The notes: generated from the letters alone by a model not told the origin. A DNA stretch of 64,000 bases from Flavimobilis soli (GCF_002564025.1 NZ_PDJH01000001.1:1860001-1924000); one strand, 5' to 3'. Counted from the stretch's first letter, positions 7,181-14,561 are shown. A program made the numbers and translations.

Positions 7181-8437
7181 TCACGACCAGGGGAGCCACG
7201 CCGACACGACGTAGCGGCCCGAACGGTCCGGCCCGTGGTGCAGCTCGCCGCCCGCGAGGCTCGCGCGCTCGGCGAGGCCCGTGAGCCCGAGCCCGGACGA
7301 CGGCGGACCGTCGTTCGGCCCGCGCTTGCCCGAGGGGCGGGCAGCGGGGAGGGCGTTGAGCACCTCGATCGTCAGGCGGTCCGTCCCGTCAGGCGACGTC
7401 GTGCGGCCGACGCTCACGTCGACCGGCATGCCCGGCGCGTGCTTGCGCGTGTTGGTCAGGGCCTCCTGCACGATCCGGTACGCGGCGCGGCTGACGGCGC
7501 CCGAGAGCCCGGGCAGGGCTTCCTCGACCTCGGCGGGGATGTCGAGCGCAACCGTCGTGCCCGCCGACCGGGCAGCGGTGATGAGCTCGTGGATGTCACC
7601 GAGCCGCGGCTGCGGCCGCTCCGGTGCCGAGGACGACGAGCTCGCGCTCGGGTCGCGCAGCACGCCCAGCACCTCGCGCAGCTCCTTGAGCGCGAGGTTC
7701 GCGTTGTCACGGATGATCGCTGCGGTCTGCGCCGTCTCCTCGCGGCCCAGGTCGGTGCGGTACGCGAGCGCGCCGGAGTGCATCGCGACGAGCGAGATGC
7801 GGTGCGCCAGGACGTCGTGCATCTCGCGCGCGATGCGCGTGCGCTCCTCGGCCCGCGCCTGGTCCACGCGGGCCGCCTGCTCGCGCTCAGCCGTCTCCGC
7901 GCGCGTGCGCAGCGTCGCGACCAGCTCACGGCGCGCCCCGACGTATGAGCCGACCGCGACGACGATGCCGTAGACGAGGAGGGTCACGATCATGAGCGCC
8001 CACCACGGGACGGTGGGCGTCATGTCGGGCGTCATCCGGTCGTAGACGACCGACAGCGACACCCAGCCGACGCCGAGCGCCGCGATCTCACGCCAACGGC
8101 GTCGCGTCGCGACCGACATGAGCACGACGAGCGACGGCGGCACGCCCGTCATCGAGAAGCTGCCCGCGAGGCACGCGACCGCACCCGCCAGGAGCGGCCA
8201 CCGGCGACGCACCGCGAACGCCCCGAACGCGACGACACCGAGCAGGACGTCGAGCCCGAGCGAGCGGCCTGCGAACGCCGCATCCGTCGAGCCCGCCACC
8301 AGCAGCAAGAGCGAGGCGGTCACCGTGACGAGCCAACGCCAGGTCTCCTGCCAGGTCGTCAGCGGTGCAGGGAGGAACACTGCCCGGCGCGACTCAGGGT
8401 CGGACGTCGCTGCGACGGCGGGAGGCACTGGTGACAT
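7181..8437 (-). CDS. DesK-like sensor histidine kinase (HisKA_3)
   Basis: The 418-aa protein has about five hydrophobic segments between residues 35 and 165 and a short coiled region (EREQAARVDQARAEERTR). The HisKA_3 dimerisation motif REMHDVLAHRISLVAMHSG has phospho-acceptor H207. A HATPase_c domain follows with the N box QEALTNTRKHAPG (about 316) and the G box GLGLTGLAERASLAGG. It autophosphorylates on His and should pass phosphate to the NarL-type regulator at 5.7-6.4 kb. The membrane domain has no large sensing loop, as in kinases that sense within the membrane. It is divergent from the ABC exporter, the usual arrangement for a regulator and its target. Confidence 0.9.
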   Translation of the reverse strand: MSPVPPAVAATSDPESRRAVFLPAPLTTWQETWRWLVTVTASLLLLVAGSTDAAFAGRSLGLDVLLGVVAFGAFAVRRRWPLLAGAVACLAGSFSMTGVPPSLVVLMSVATRRRWREIAALGVGWVSLSVVYDRMTPDMTPTVPWWALMIVTLLVYGIVVAVGSYVGARRELVATLRTRAETAEREQAARVDQARAEERTRIAREMHDVLAHRISLVAMHSGALAYRTDLGREETAQTAAIIRDNANLALKELREVLGVLRDPSASSSSSAPERPQPRLGDIHELITAARSAGTTVALDIPAEVEEALPGLSGAVSRAAYRIVQEALTNTRKHAPGMPVDVSVGRTTSPDGTDRLTIEVLNALPAARPSGKRGPNDGPPSSGLGLTGLAERASLAGGELHHGPDRSGRYVVSAWLPWS

Positions 8438-8502
8438 GGTCCCCCCACCCTAGGAGCGACATCGGGCAGGGGGAAGCGACCCCGGTCTCGGGCACCCCCT
8501 AC

Positions 8503-8518
8503 CGTGGGTGGACCCACG
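8503..8518. promoter_or_regulatory. palindrome in the kinase/ABC exporter divergent region
   Basis: CGTGGGT-GG-ACCCACG is a perfect 7-bp inverted repeat overlapping a TACCGT -10-like box (8500-8505) about 80 bp before the ABC ATPase start. It is a candidate operator for the response regulator or the TetR-like protein encoded next door. Confidence 0.4.
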
Positions 8519-8593
8519 CGAAGGACGCAGGGAGGACGCGCCCGCGCCCGCGGGACGATGTGGCCCCCGCCGCTGCACTGGTGCGATAGACGC

Positions 8594-9493
8594 ATGATCA
8601 CCGTGGAGAGACTCACCAAGCGTTACGGCGGCTTCACCGCCGTCGACGACGTGTCGTTCACCGTCCGTCCCGGACGCGTCACCGGCTTCCTCGGCCCGAA
8701 CGGTGCCGGCAAGTCCACCGCCATGCGGATGATGTGCGGCCTGACCGTGCCCACCGCAGGCACCGCCACCGTCCTCGGCAAGCCCTACGCGGCGCTGCCC
8801 AACCCCGCGCGTCACGTCGGCGTGCTGCTCGACGCGTCCGCCCAGCACGCCGGCCGCACGGGCCGGGAGACGCTCACCCTCGCCGCGATCATGGTCGGCG
8901 CCGACCGCAAGCGCGTCGACGAGATGCTCGACCTCGTCGGTCTCACCCCGAAGGAGGCGGGCCGCCGCGTCCGCAACTACTCCCTCGGCATGCGCCAGCG
9001 CCTCGGCATCGCGACCGCGCTCCTGGGCGACCCGCAGGTGCTCATTCTCGACGAGCCGGTCAACGGCCTCGACCCCGCGGGCATCCGTTGGATGCGCTCG
9101 CTCCTCGCGGGCTTCGCGGAGCAGGGCGGCACCGTGCTGCTCTCCTCGCACCTCCTCCTGGAGATGCAGGAGGTCTCCGACGACCTCATCGTCATCGGCG
9201 GCGGCAAGATCGTCGCGCAGGGTTCCAAGGAGGAGCTGCTGAGCGTGCCCGGCTCGGTCGTCGCGTCGCTCGACGACGTCGCGCTCGCGACCGCGCTCGA
9301 GCGCGGCGGCTTCGAGGTCACGCTCCACGCGGGCGGCGGCCTCGCGACGTCGGCGCAGCCGGAGCAGGTGGGCGTCGTCGCACGCGACGCCGCGATCGCG
9401 CTCACGAACCTCACCCTCGCGCAGAACCATGGGCTCGAGGAGCTGTTCTTCAACCTGACTGCTGAGACCGCACGAGAGGAGGTGGCGGCATGA
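8594..9493 (+). CDS. ABC transporter ATP-binding protein (ABC-2 type exporter)
   Basis: The 299-aa ATPase has Walker A GPNGAGKST (34-42), the signature as NYSLGMRQRLGIA (SLGM instead of SGG), Walker B VLILDEPVNGLDP and the switch SSHLLLEMQ. The C-terminal extension of about 70 residues is typical of the YhcH/NatA-like group of drug or peptide exporters. It powers the permease encoded by the next gene, which it overlaps by ATGA. There is no Shine-Dalgarno before the ATG (GCGATAGACGC precedes it). The divergent kinase and regulator genes suggest induction by membrane stress or an antimicrobial peptide, which is inferred only from context. Confidence 0.93.
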   Translation: MITVERLTKRYGGFTAVDDVSFTVRPGRVTGFLGPNGAGKSTAMRMMCGLTVPTAGTATVLGKPYAALPNPARHVGVLLDASAQHAGRTGRETLTLAAIMVGADRKRVDEMLDLVGLTPKEAGRRVRNYSLGMRQRLGIATALLGDPQVLILDEPVNGLDPAGIRWMRSLLAGFAEQGGTVLLSSHLLLEMQEVSDDLIVIGGGKIVAQGSKEELLSVPGSVVASLDDVALATALERGGFEVTLHAGGGLATSAQPEQVGVVARDAAIALTNLTLAQNHGLEELFFNLTAETAREEVAA

Positions 9494-10296
9494 GCGCCGC
9501 GACCCTCACCACGCCGTCGGCCCACGCCGACTGGTCCGTGCCGCCGAGCGGCGCGCCCGGCGTCCCGTTCCGCCGTCTCATGCAGGCCGAGCTGCGCAAG
9601 CTCGTCGACACCCGGGCCGGGCGCGGGCTGCTCATCGCGATCGCCGCCGTGACGATCCTCGGCTTCGTCATCGTCCTCGCGACGTCCGACCCGGAGTGGC
9701 TCACGTTCTCCGAGCTCGTCACGGGTGCATCGTCGATCCAGATGATGATCCTGCCCGCGCTCGGCGTGATCGCGGTGACGAGCGAGTGGAACCAGCGCTC
9801 CGCCATGACCACGTACACGCAGGAGCCGCGGCGCGGCCGGGTGAGCGTCGCGAAGATGCTCTCGGCGTTCATCGTGACGCTCGTGTGCACGGCCGCGCTG
9901 TTCGTCCTGGGCGCTGCCGCCCACCTCGCTGCGATCGGCTTCGACCTCGCGCCCGCTGACTGGTCGGTCGACGGCTTCGAGATGTTCACGCTCGTGTTCA
10001 TGCAGCTGCTCGTCGTGGCGCAGGGCGTGGCGTTCGGCATGCTCTTCCTCAGCACGCCGCTCGCGCTCGTCGTCTACTACGTGCTGCCGCAGGTGCTGAC
10101 GCTCGTCCTGCAGCTCGTGTCCTGGCTGCGTGACATCGCCGGCTGGATCGACCTCAACATCGCGACCGGCGTGCTCTACGGCGGCGACCCGGTCTCCGGC
10201 GAGCAGTGGGCGAAGATCGCGGTCACGGTGACGATCTGGGTTGTCGTGCCGTACCTCGTCGGCCACTTCCGGATCACTCGCCGCGAGGTCAAGTAG
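9490..10296 (+). CDS. ABC-2 type transporter permease
   Basis: The 268-aa membrane protein begins with a cytoplasmic stretch of about 40 residues (RRLMQAELRKLVDTRAGRG) and then six hydrophobic segments: about 50-68, 82-102, 118-140, 165-185, 190-210 and 235-255. MQAELRKL and TSEWNQRSAMTTY are typical of ABC-2 permeases that export drugs, lantibiotics or lipids. Its ATG overlaps the stop of the ATPase gene (ATGA). A strong hairpin follows 36 bp after the stop. The substrate cannot be read from sequence. Confidence 0.88.
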   Translation: MSAATLTTPSAHADWSVPPSGAPGVPFRRLMQAELRKLVDTRAGRGLLIAIAAVTILGFVIVLATSDPEWLTFSELVTGASSIQMMILPALGVIAVTSEWNQRSAMTTYTQEPRRGRVSVAKMLSAFIVTLVCTAALFVLGAAAHLAAIGFDLAPADWSVDGFEMFTLVFMQLLVVAQGVAFGMLFLSTPLALVVYYVLPQVLTLVLQLVSWLRDIAGWIDLNIATGVLYGGDPVSGEQWAKIAVTVTIWVVVPYLVGHFRITRREVK

Positions 10297-10332
10297 CCGA
10301 TCGCGGGGGCCTGGCGCGCACCCGCACCCGAC

Positions 10333-10369
10333 CGCAGCCGGGCGCCCGCAGGGGGAGCGCCCGGCTGCG
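10333..10369 (+). terminator. hairpin after the ABC exporter operon
   Basis: Perfect 13-bp stem (CGCAGCCGGGCGC / GCGCCCGGCTGCG) with an 11-nt loop, 36 bp after the permease stop. No T-tract follows, as is usual in actinobacteria. Confidence 0.65.
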
Positions 10370-10395
10370 TGGCGTCCCGCCGTCCTGCGCCGGCC

Positions 10396-10509
10396 GCGTC
10401 GCCGTGCACCGCCCGCGTCGCTTTGCCCCGCCTGCGCCGCCTTGGCCCGCCCGCGTCGCCTTGCCCCGCCCGCGCCGCCTTGGCCCGCCCGCGTCGCTTT
10501 GCCCCGCCC
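10396..10509. repeat. 19-bp tandem array, six copies
   Basis: Six consecutive 19-bp units start at 10396, 10415, 10434, 10453, 10472 and 10491. Two unit types alternate: GCGTCGCYTTGCCCCGCCC and GCGCCGCCTTGGCCCGCCC. The first unit is more divergent. A 19-bp period is not a multiple of three, so this is unlikely to be coding. The period equals that of the neighbouring GAGGTAGGG element. Confidence 0.85.
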
Positions 10510-10531
10510 GCGCGGCCCCGTCGGGCCGTCT

Positions 10532-10622
10532 CGCGAGGTAGGGGCTTTCCCGCGAGGTAGGGCCGTCCGCTCGAGGTAGGGCCTTGCAGCGCCCTACCTC
10601 GAGCGGACGGCCCTACCTCGGT
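10532..10622. repeat. GAGGTAGGG element, copy 1 (72-bp core plus one extra unit)
   Basis: The extra unit is CGCGAGGTAGGGGCTTTCC (10532). The core follows at 10551-10622: direct units CGCGAGGTAGGGCCGTCCG and CTCGAGGTAGGGCCTTGCA, then on the other strand CTCGAGGTAGGGCGCTGCA and ACCGAGGTAGGGCCGTCCG. The two inner units share TGCA at 10585-10588. The core contains a perfect 30-bp inverted repeat (10553-10582 with 10591-10620) around an 8-nt loop. Confidence 0.88.
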
Positions 10623-10750
10623 GAAGGGGAGCGGCACTCTGGGCGGGCAGCGAGCAGAAGCGCCGTCGTAGGACGCCGGGCACCGAGGCACGGCTCGAGC
10701 GAGAGGTACGACGCCGGTCCGACCAGCGCCAGCGCCCTTCGCGGCGGTCG

Positions 10751-10756
10751 TAGGCT
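10751..10756 (+). promoter_or_regulatory. -10 box (TAGGCT) of a probable leaderless promoter
   Basis: TAGGCT, 6 nt, then the ATG of the Nudix gene. There is no Shine-Dalgarno. Confidence 0.5.
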
Positions 10757-10762
10757 GGTGTG

Positions 10763-11179
10763 ATGGTCACGCTCGTCATCTCCGCCGTCTGCTTCCGCGA
10801 CGAGCAGGGCCGCATCCTCACCGTCCGCAAGAGCGGGACGTCGAAGTTCATGCTCGTCGGCGGCAAGCTCGAGCCGGGTGAGGACCCGGCCGCCGCTGCC
10901 GTCCGCGAGGTCGCGGAAGAGGTCGGCCTGGGCATCCGGCTCGAGGACCTCGAGCTGCTCGGGACGTTCGACTCCGACGCCGCGAACGAGACCGACACCC
11001 GCATCGCGTCGACCGTCTACCTCGCGCCACTGCCCGACGGCGCGACGCCGGAGGCAGCCGCCGAGATCGCCGAGCTCCAGTGGCTCGACCCCGCGACGGC
11101 GTCGGAGCGCGACGACCTCGCGCCGCTGCTCCAGCACCACGTCATCCCGGTCCTGCCGAGGCGCGCCGCCCAGCACTGA
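10763..11179 (+). CDS. Nudix hydrolase
   Basis: The 138-aa protein contains a complete Nudix box at about residues 34-56: G-KLEPG-E then REVAEEVGL, fitting GX5EX7REUXEEXGU. It would hydrolyse a nucleoside diphosphate linked to another moiety, with Mg bound by the REVAEE glutamates. The flanking strands (VTLVISAVCFRDEQGRILTV, FMLVGG) match small MutT/YjhB-like members; the exact substrate is not determinable. The ATG is favoured over a GTG one codon earlier because it lies 6 nt after a TAGGCT box. Confidence 0.9.
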   Translation: MVTLVISAVCFRDEQGRILTVRKSGTSKFMLVGGKLEPGEDPAAAAVREVAEEVGLGIRLEDLELLGTFDSDAANETDTRIASTVYLAPLPDGATPEAAAEIAELQWLDPATASERDDLAPLLQHHVIPVLPRRAAQH

Positions 11180-11269
11180 GAGAAGTGTCTGCCACTCATG
11201 CGGGGGCCTCCGTCGCGGGGAGCCGACCGCACTCCCGGACTCTTGGCGAGCCCGGCGAGACGGAGGGGC

Positions 11270-12199
11270 TCAGGGGAGCCGGAGCGCTGGCCGAGAGGTG
11301 TGCGGGATCGGGCCACGGACCATGCGACGGACCCGAGTCACGAGCACGTCGGGATCCCGAAGGTCCTCCTTCGTGACACGCAGCAGGCGCCACCCTGCCT
11401 CTACGAGGGCGTCTGCTCGACGCTTCTCCCGCATGAACGTCTCCAGCTCCGCGCCCGCGTACTTCGAGCGACCGTCGTACTCGATGAGGAGACGCCACTC
11501 CTCCCACCCCATGTCGGCGCGGAAGGTGCCGAGATGCGTGCGAACCTCGAGCTGCGTCGTCGGGCGAGGGAACCCTGCGGCGAGAAGGATCAGCCGCGTG
11601 AGGCTCTCGCCCGGGGACTCTGCGCCGACGTCGGCGCACGCGAGGATCTCGCGGGCGAGGCGGACTCCTCGTCGCCCGCTCCGGCGGGTGAGCAACGCGG
11701 CGACCTCGGCCGGGTCAGCACCTGATCGAAGTGCCGCATCAGCGATGACGAGCCCTTCCGCGGGCGACGACGTCATGGCGCAGTCGGCGACGGTCCGCGC
11801 GAGCGTCGTGGCGGGAAGCCCTCTGATCTCGGTGCGTTCGTCATCGGGGACGAGCGCGACGTGTCGAGCGACCGGGGCGCCGCGGCGGACGCTCGACCTG
11901 CTCCTTGACGTCACGTGAATCCTGGACGACGTACCCCACGTGGGGAGGTCCCACAGCAGTGCGGCCGTGGTGTGGGAGAAGCACGCGTGCGGGCCGAGCG
12001 TAGCGCTCAGTGCCACCAGGGCTGCACGAAGCTCGCGGTCACGGCGCTCGTGTGCGTCGGTTCCGGCGGGGTGGGCCGCGATGGAGGCTCCACGCCGGAT
12101 GCGGACCCACTCGCCGGTCCGTCGTCGTGCGGCGACGTCGGAAGGCAGGTGGTCGCGGCTGAAGAGAACGGTCGGAACGGCGTACGAGCCTGAGGTCAT
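11270..12199 (-). CDS. AbiEi-antitoxin-like / DUF559 endonuclease-fold protein
   Basis: The 309-aa protein has two parts. Residues 1-180 (VPTVLFSRDHLPSDVAARRR, CFSHTTAALLWDLP, IHVTSRSR, GLPATTLARTVADCA) resemble the AbiEi / type IV antitoxin-like proteins common in actinobacteria. Residues about 190-300 look like a Vsr/DUF559 PD-(D/E)XK fold: an acidic helix GESLTRLILLAAGF, then FRADMGWEEWRLLIEYDG with candidate D and E metal ligands, then KRRADALVEAGWRLLRVTKE. A nuclease or DNA-binding role is inferred; no toxin partner is adjacent. The base composition is like that of its neighbours. The upstream side is occupied by the copy 2 repeat array. Confidence 0.72.
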   Translation of the reverse strand: MTSGSYAVPTVLFSRDHLPSDVAARRRTGEWVRIRRGASIAAHPAGTDAHERRDRELRAALVALSATLGPHACFSHTTAALLWDLPTWGTSSRIHVTSRSRSSVRRGAPVARHVALVPDDERTEIRGLPATTLARTVADCAMTSSPAEGLVIADAALRSGADPAEVAALLTRRSGRRGVRLAREILACADVGAESPGESLTRLILLAAGFPRPTTQLEVRTHLGTFRADMGWEEWRLLIEYDGRSKYAGAELETFMREKRRADALVEAGWRLLRVTKEDLRDPDVLVTRVRRMVRGPIPHTSRPALRLP

Positions 12200-12259
12200 G
12201 CACCCACGATGCTCATGGCTCCGGTACCGATGGAGCCCTCCGTGGCTCCCTGTGGACCT

Positions 12260-12293
12260 GGGGGCGGGTGCCAGGGGGCAGGGGGCAGGAGGG
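12260..12293 (+). other. G-run cluster, putative G-quadruplex
   Basis: Five runs of three or more G occur in 34 bases (GGGGGCGGG, then three further runs separated by 2-5 nt). The pattern fits a G-quadruplex consensus. It lies 60-95 bp upstream of the AbiEi-like start, on the non-template side relative to plus-strand reading. Confidence 0.4.
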
Positions 12294-12347
12294 CCGCGCC
12301 GCCGCGAAAGCGGTCGCTCGGTCCCGGCTCCTGGCCCGGTGCCGACT

Positions 12348-12552
12348 CGCGACGTAGGGCCATCTACGCGAGGTAGGGCCGTCCAGGGCCCTACCTCGCG
12401 TGCAGCCCCCTACCTCGCGTGCAAGCCCCTACCTCGCGGGGCGACGGCGGCCTGACGGGGCGACGGCGGCCTGACGGGGCGACGGTGACCTCGCGGGGCG
12501 ACGGTGACGTCGGGGGGCGACTGGGGCCTGACGAGGAGTCGGCCACCTCGCG
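12348..12552. repeat. GAGGTAGGG element, copy 2, continuing as an 11-unit 19-bp array
   Basis: The 72-bp core is 12348-12419: direct CGCGACGTAGGGCCATCTA and CGCGAGGTAGGGCCGTCCA, then inverted CGCGAGGTAGGGCCCTGGA and CGCGAGGTAGGGGGCTGCA. The inner units share four bases (TCCA/TGGA) and form a perfect 15-bp hairpin (12366-12380 with 12387-12401). The array continues in the inverted orientation with CGCGAGGTAGGGGCTTGCA, two identical CGTCAGGCCGCCGTCGCCC, CGCGAGGTCACCGTCGCCC, CCCGACGTCACCGTCGCCC, CGTCAGGCCCCAGTCGCCC and CGCGAGGTGGCCGACTCCT, all in 19-bp register. Confidence 0.88.
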
Positions 12553-12562
12553 CAAGGCCCCG

Positions 12563-13846
12563 TCAGACGCCCCGGAAGAACGCCGCGATCACGCCCGAGA
12601 GCGCGACGACGTCGCGCACGTGGATCAGCTCGCGCGCCGAGTGCATCGACAGCAGCGGAGCACCGACGTCGACCGTGCGGATGCCGAGGCGGACCGAGGT
12701 GATCGGGCCGATCGTCGAGCCGCATGGGACCGTGTTGTTCGAGACGAACGGCTGTGCCGTCGTCCCCGCCGCCTCGCACGCACGCGACCACAGGGCGGCG
12801 CCGTGCGCGTCGGACGCGTACCGCTGGTTCGCGTTGATCTTCAGCAGCGGCCCGCCGCCCGGCAGCGGGTGGTGCGTCGGGTCGTGCCGCTCGGAGTAGT
12901 TCGGGTGCACCGCGTGGCCGACGTCGCTCGACACGCACCACGACGCGGCGTACATGCGCGCGAGCTCCTCCGTCGTGCCGCCTGACAGGCGAGCGGTCAC
13001 GTCGGCGAGGAACGGTCCGGCCGCGCCCGAGCGGGACTCCGACCCGATCTCCTCGTGGTCGAACGCGGCGAGGACGCTGATGTGGCCCGCGTCGTCGGGC
13101 GCGTCGAGGAGCGCCACGAGGCCTGCGTGGACGGACGTGAGGTTGTCCATGCGCGGCGCGGCGAACAGGGTGCGGCCTGCGCCGAAGCGCGCGGGCGGCG
13201 CCGTGTCGACGGTGATGACGTCGTGGCCGACGACGTCGCTCGCCGCGACGCCCGCGAGGCTCGCGAGCTGCTCGAGGACGTCCCGCTCGGCGGCAGGGCC
13301 GCCGTCGCTCTCGACGCCGAACACCGGCTGCGTGTGGCGCTGCTTGTCGAGCTTGAGGCCGTCGTTCGACGAGCGGTCCAGGTGGATCGCGAGCTGCGGG
13401 ACGCGCAGCCACGGGCCCGTGCGCACGAGGTGCTCGGCGCCGTCGCGCGTGACGATGCGGCCCGCGAGCTCGAGCTCGCGGTCGAGCCACGAGTTGAGGA
13501 GCGGCCCGCCGTAGACCTCGACGGCGGCCTGCAGCCAGCCGTGCGACGTCGTCGTCGGCGAGGGCTTGAGCTTGAGGCCGGGGGAGTCGGTGTGCGCGCC
13601 GAGGATGCGCAGCGGCGTCGTCGGGCCCGACGACGCGGGACGCACCCACGCGACGATCGCGCCGTCGCGCACGACGTACGCGCGCACGTGCGCGCCGAGG
13701 TCCCACGCGTCCGCCTCGTCGAGCCGCGTGAAGCCCGCGTCGTCGAGCCGGCGGGCCGCCTCGGCGGCGGCGTGGAACGACGACGGCGACGCTGAGATGA
13801 AGCGGGCGAAGTCGTCGATGTGCGCGTCCAGGTTCTGCGAGGTCAT
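12563..13846 (-). CDS. M18 family aminopeptidase
   Basis: The 427-aa metallo-aminopeptidase contains LGAHTDSPGLKLKP (His-Asp zinc ligands), FAAPRMDNLTSV, the catalytic and metal glutamates in FDHEEIGSESRSGA, the SSDVGHAVHPNYSERHDP segment, and HPLPGGGPLLKINANQRY. These are the family signatures of aspartyl/M18 aminopeptidases, which remove N-terminal residues from peptides in the cytoplasm as a large oligomer. The start MTSQNLDAHIDDFARF is chosen over an upstream TTG. The stop codon lies only 10 bp from the end of a long 19-bp repeat array. GATAGACGCATG at the start matches the sequence at the ABC ATPase start (8.59 kb). Confidence 0.93.
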   Translation of the reverse strand: MTSQNLDAHIDDFARFISASPSSFHAAAEAARRLDDAGFTRLDEADAWDLGAHVRAYVVRDGAIVAWVRPASSGPTTPLRILGAHTDSPGLKLKPSPTTTSHGWLQAAVEVYGGPLLNSWLDRELELAGRIVTRDGAEHLVRTGPWLRVPQLAIHLDRSSNDGLKLDKQRHTQPVFGVESDGGPAAERDVLEQLASLAGVAASDVVGHDVITVDTAPPARFGAGRTLFAAPRMDNLTSVHAGLVALLDAPDDAGHISVLAAFDHEEIGSESRSGAAGPFLADVTARLSGGTTEELARMYAASWCVSSDVGHAVHPNYSERHDPTHHPLPGGGPLLKINANQRYASDAHGAALWSRACEAAGTTAQPFVSNNTVPCGSTIGPITSVRLGIRTVDVGAPLLSMHSARELIHVRDVVALSGVIAAFFRGV

Positions 13847-13926
13847 GCGTCTATCCAAGCACTCGCGTCCCTCGTGTCCGGTATGTCAGTGGGGCGCCGG
13901 AACGCGGCGGTGGGGCCGAGGAGGCG

Positions 13927-14478
13927 TCAGAGCAGGATCGGGATGGGTCGGAGGTCTGGCGCCGGGTCGGAGGCGTGGCGCTGGTGCGACTCGACGGCGA
14001 AGCGCTCGCGGCTGTTGCGCGGTGCAGGGGCGCCGTCGTCCGACGGTGTGAACCCCGACTTGAGCGCGACCCGGCGCGACGCGACGTTGTCCGCCCGGTG
14101 ACCGAGCTCGACGCGCGTCACGCCCATCTGCGAGAACGCGTAGGTGACGAGGGACGCGCACGCCCGCGACGCGAGGCCCGAGCCGCGGTGCTCCGGGGCC
14201 GTCCAGTAGTGCACCCACGCACGGCGGTCGCCGTCGGCGGGCTTGTCGCCACGCTCGCACGCGACACCGACGCAGCCGATCGCGCGCCCGTCCACGTCGA
14301 TCGCGAGGCTGATCTCCTGGCCCGGCTCGACCGTCAGCTCGTTCTCGATGAACCGCTCGTACTCGTCGAGGGACTGCGGCCGGTCACCGAACTGGCGGTC
14401 CAGGTCAGGGTCGGCCTGACGGGCCGCCATGAGGTCGGCGGCGTCGTCCGAGGTCCAGGGGCGGAGGGTCACGAGCAC
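13927..14478 (-). CDS. GNAT family N-acetyltransferase (RimJ/RimL-like)
   Basis: The 183-aa protein begins VLVTLRPWTSDDAADLMAAR, the N-terminal strand of RimJ/RimL-type GNATs. It contains ISLAIDVDGRAIGCVGV, the CoA-binding segment HYWTAPEHRGSGLASRAC, and VTRVELGHRADNVASRRVAL followed by KSGF, the usual asparagine-containing motif B. It could acetylate a protein N-terminus or a small molecule. The GTG start is chosen because a CATAAT -10 box lies 6 nt upstream and no Shine-Dalgarno exists. The last 30 residues (ERFAVESHQRHASDP...) are beyond the fold and unconserved. Confidence 0.83.
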   Translation of the reverse strand: MLVTLRPWTSDDAADLMAARQADPDLDRQFGDRPQSLDEYERFIENELTVEPGQEISLAIDVDGRAIGCVGVACERGDKPADGDRRAWVHYWTAPEHRGSGLASRACASLVTYAFSQMGVTRVELGHRADNVASRRVALKSGFTPSDDGAPAPRNSRERFAVESHQRHASDPAPDLRPIPILL

Positions 14479-14484
14479 CGGACA

Positions 14485-14490
14485 ATTATG
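14485..14490 (-). promoter_or_regulatory. -10 box (CATAAT) of a probable leaderless promoter
   Basis: Minus-strand CATAAT, 6 nt, then the GTG start of the GNAT gene, in an otherwise G+C-rich gap shared with the thiolase gene. Confidence 0.5.
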
Positions 14491-14561
14491 CGACGGACCG
14501 CGCGCAGACGTGGCAACCTGGCTCCTTCGGCCCACGTTCCCTCCCCACCCCCGGAGACGAC

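Larger units (their letters stand above)
10297..10762. other. 466-bp gene-free region filled with repeats
   Basis: Between the ABC permease and the Nudix gene. It holds in order a terminator hairpin, a six-copy 19-bp tandem array, and a 72-bp inverted repeat element with one extra unit. The last 140 bp (10623-10762) contain no obvious repeat and end in the TAGGCT box of the Nudix gene. Translations across the repeats are Pro/Arg/Ala low-complexity and are not taken as genes. Confidence 0.7.
12200..12562. other. 363-bp gene-free region with G-runs and a 19-bp repeat array
   Basis: Lies between the M18 aminopeptidase stop and the start of the AbiEi-like gene, both on the minus strand. The left third has a G-rich block. 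The remainder is an array of eleven 19-bp units that runs to within 10 bp of the aminopeptidase stop. No coding sequence is supported. Confidence 0.7.

Noticed and set aside
10206..10579. Open frames across the 19-bp tandem array
   Set aside because: Three frames are open at once and give Pro/Arg/Ala repeats; the 19-bp period shifts frame at every unit, so they are not genes.
12348..12552. CRISPR-like array
   Set aside because: Units are 19 bp and contiguous without unique spacers of 25-40 bp, the orientation flips, and no cas genes are present.
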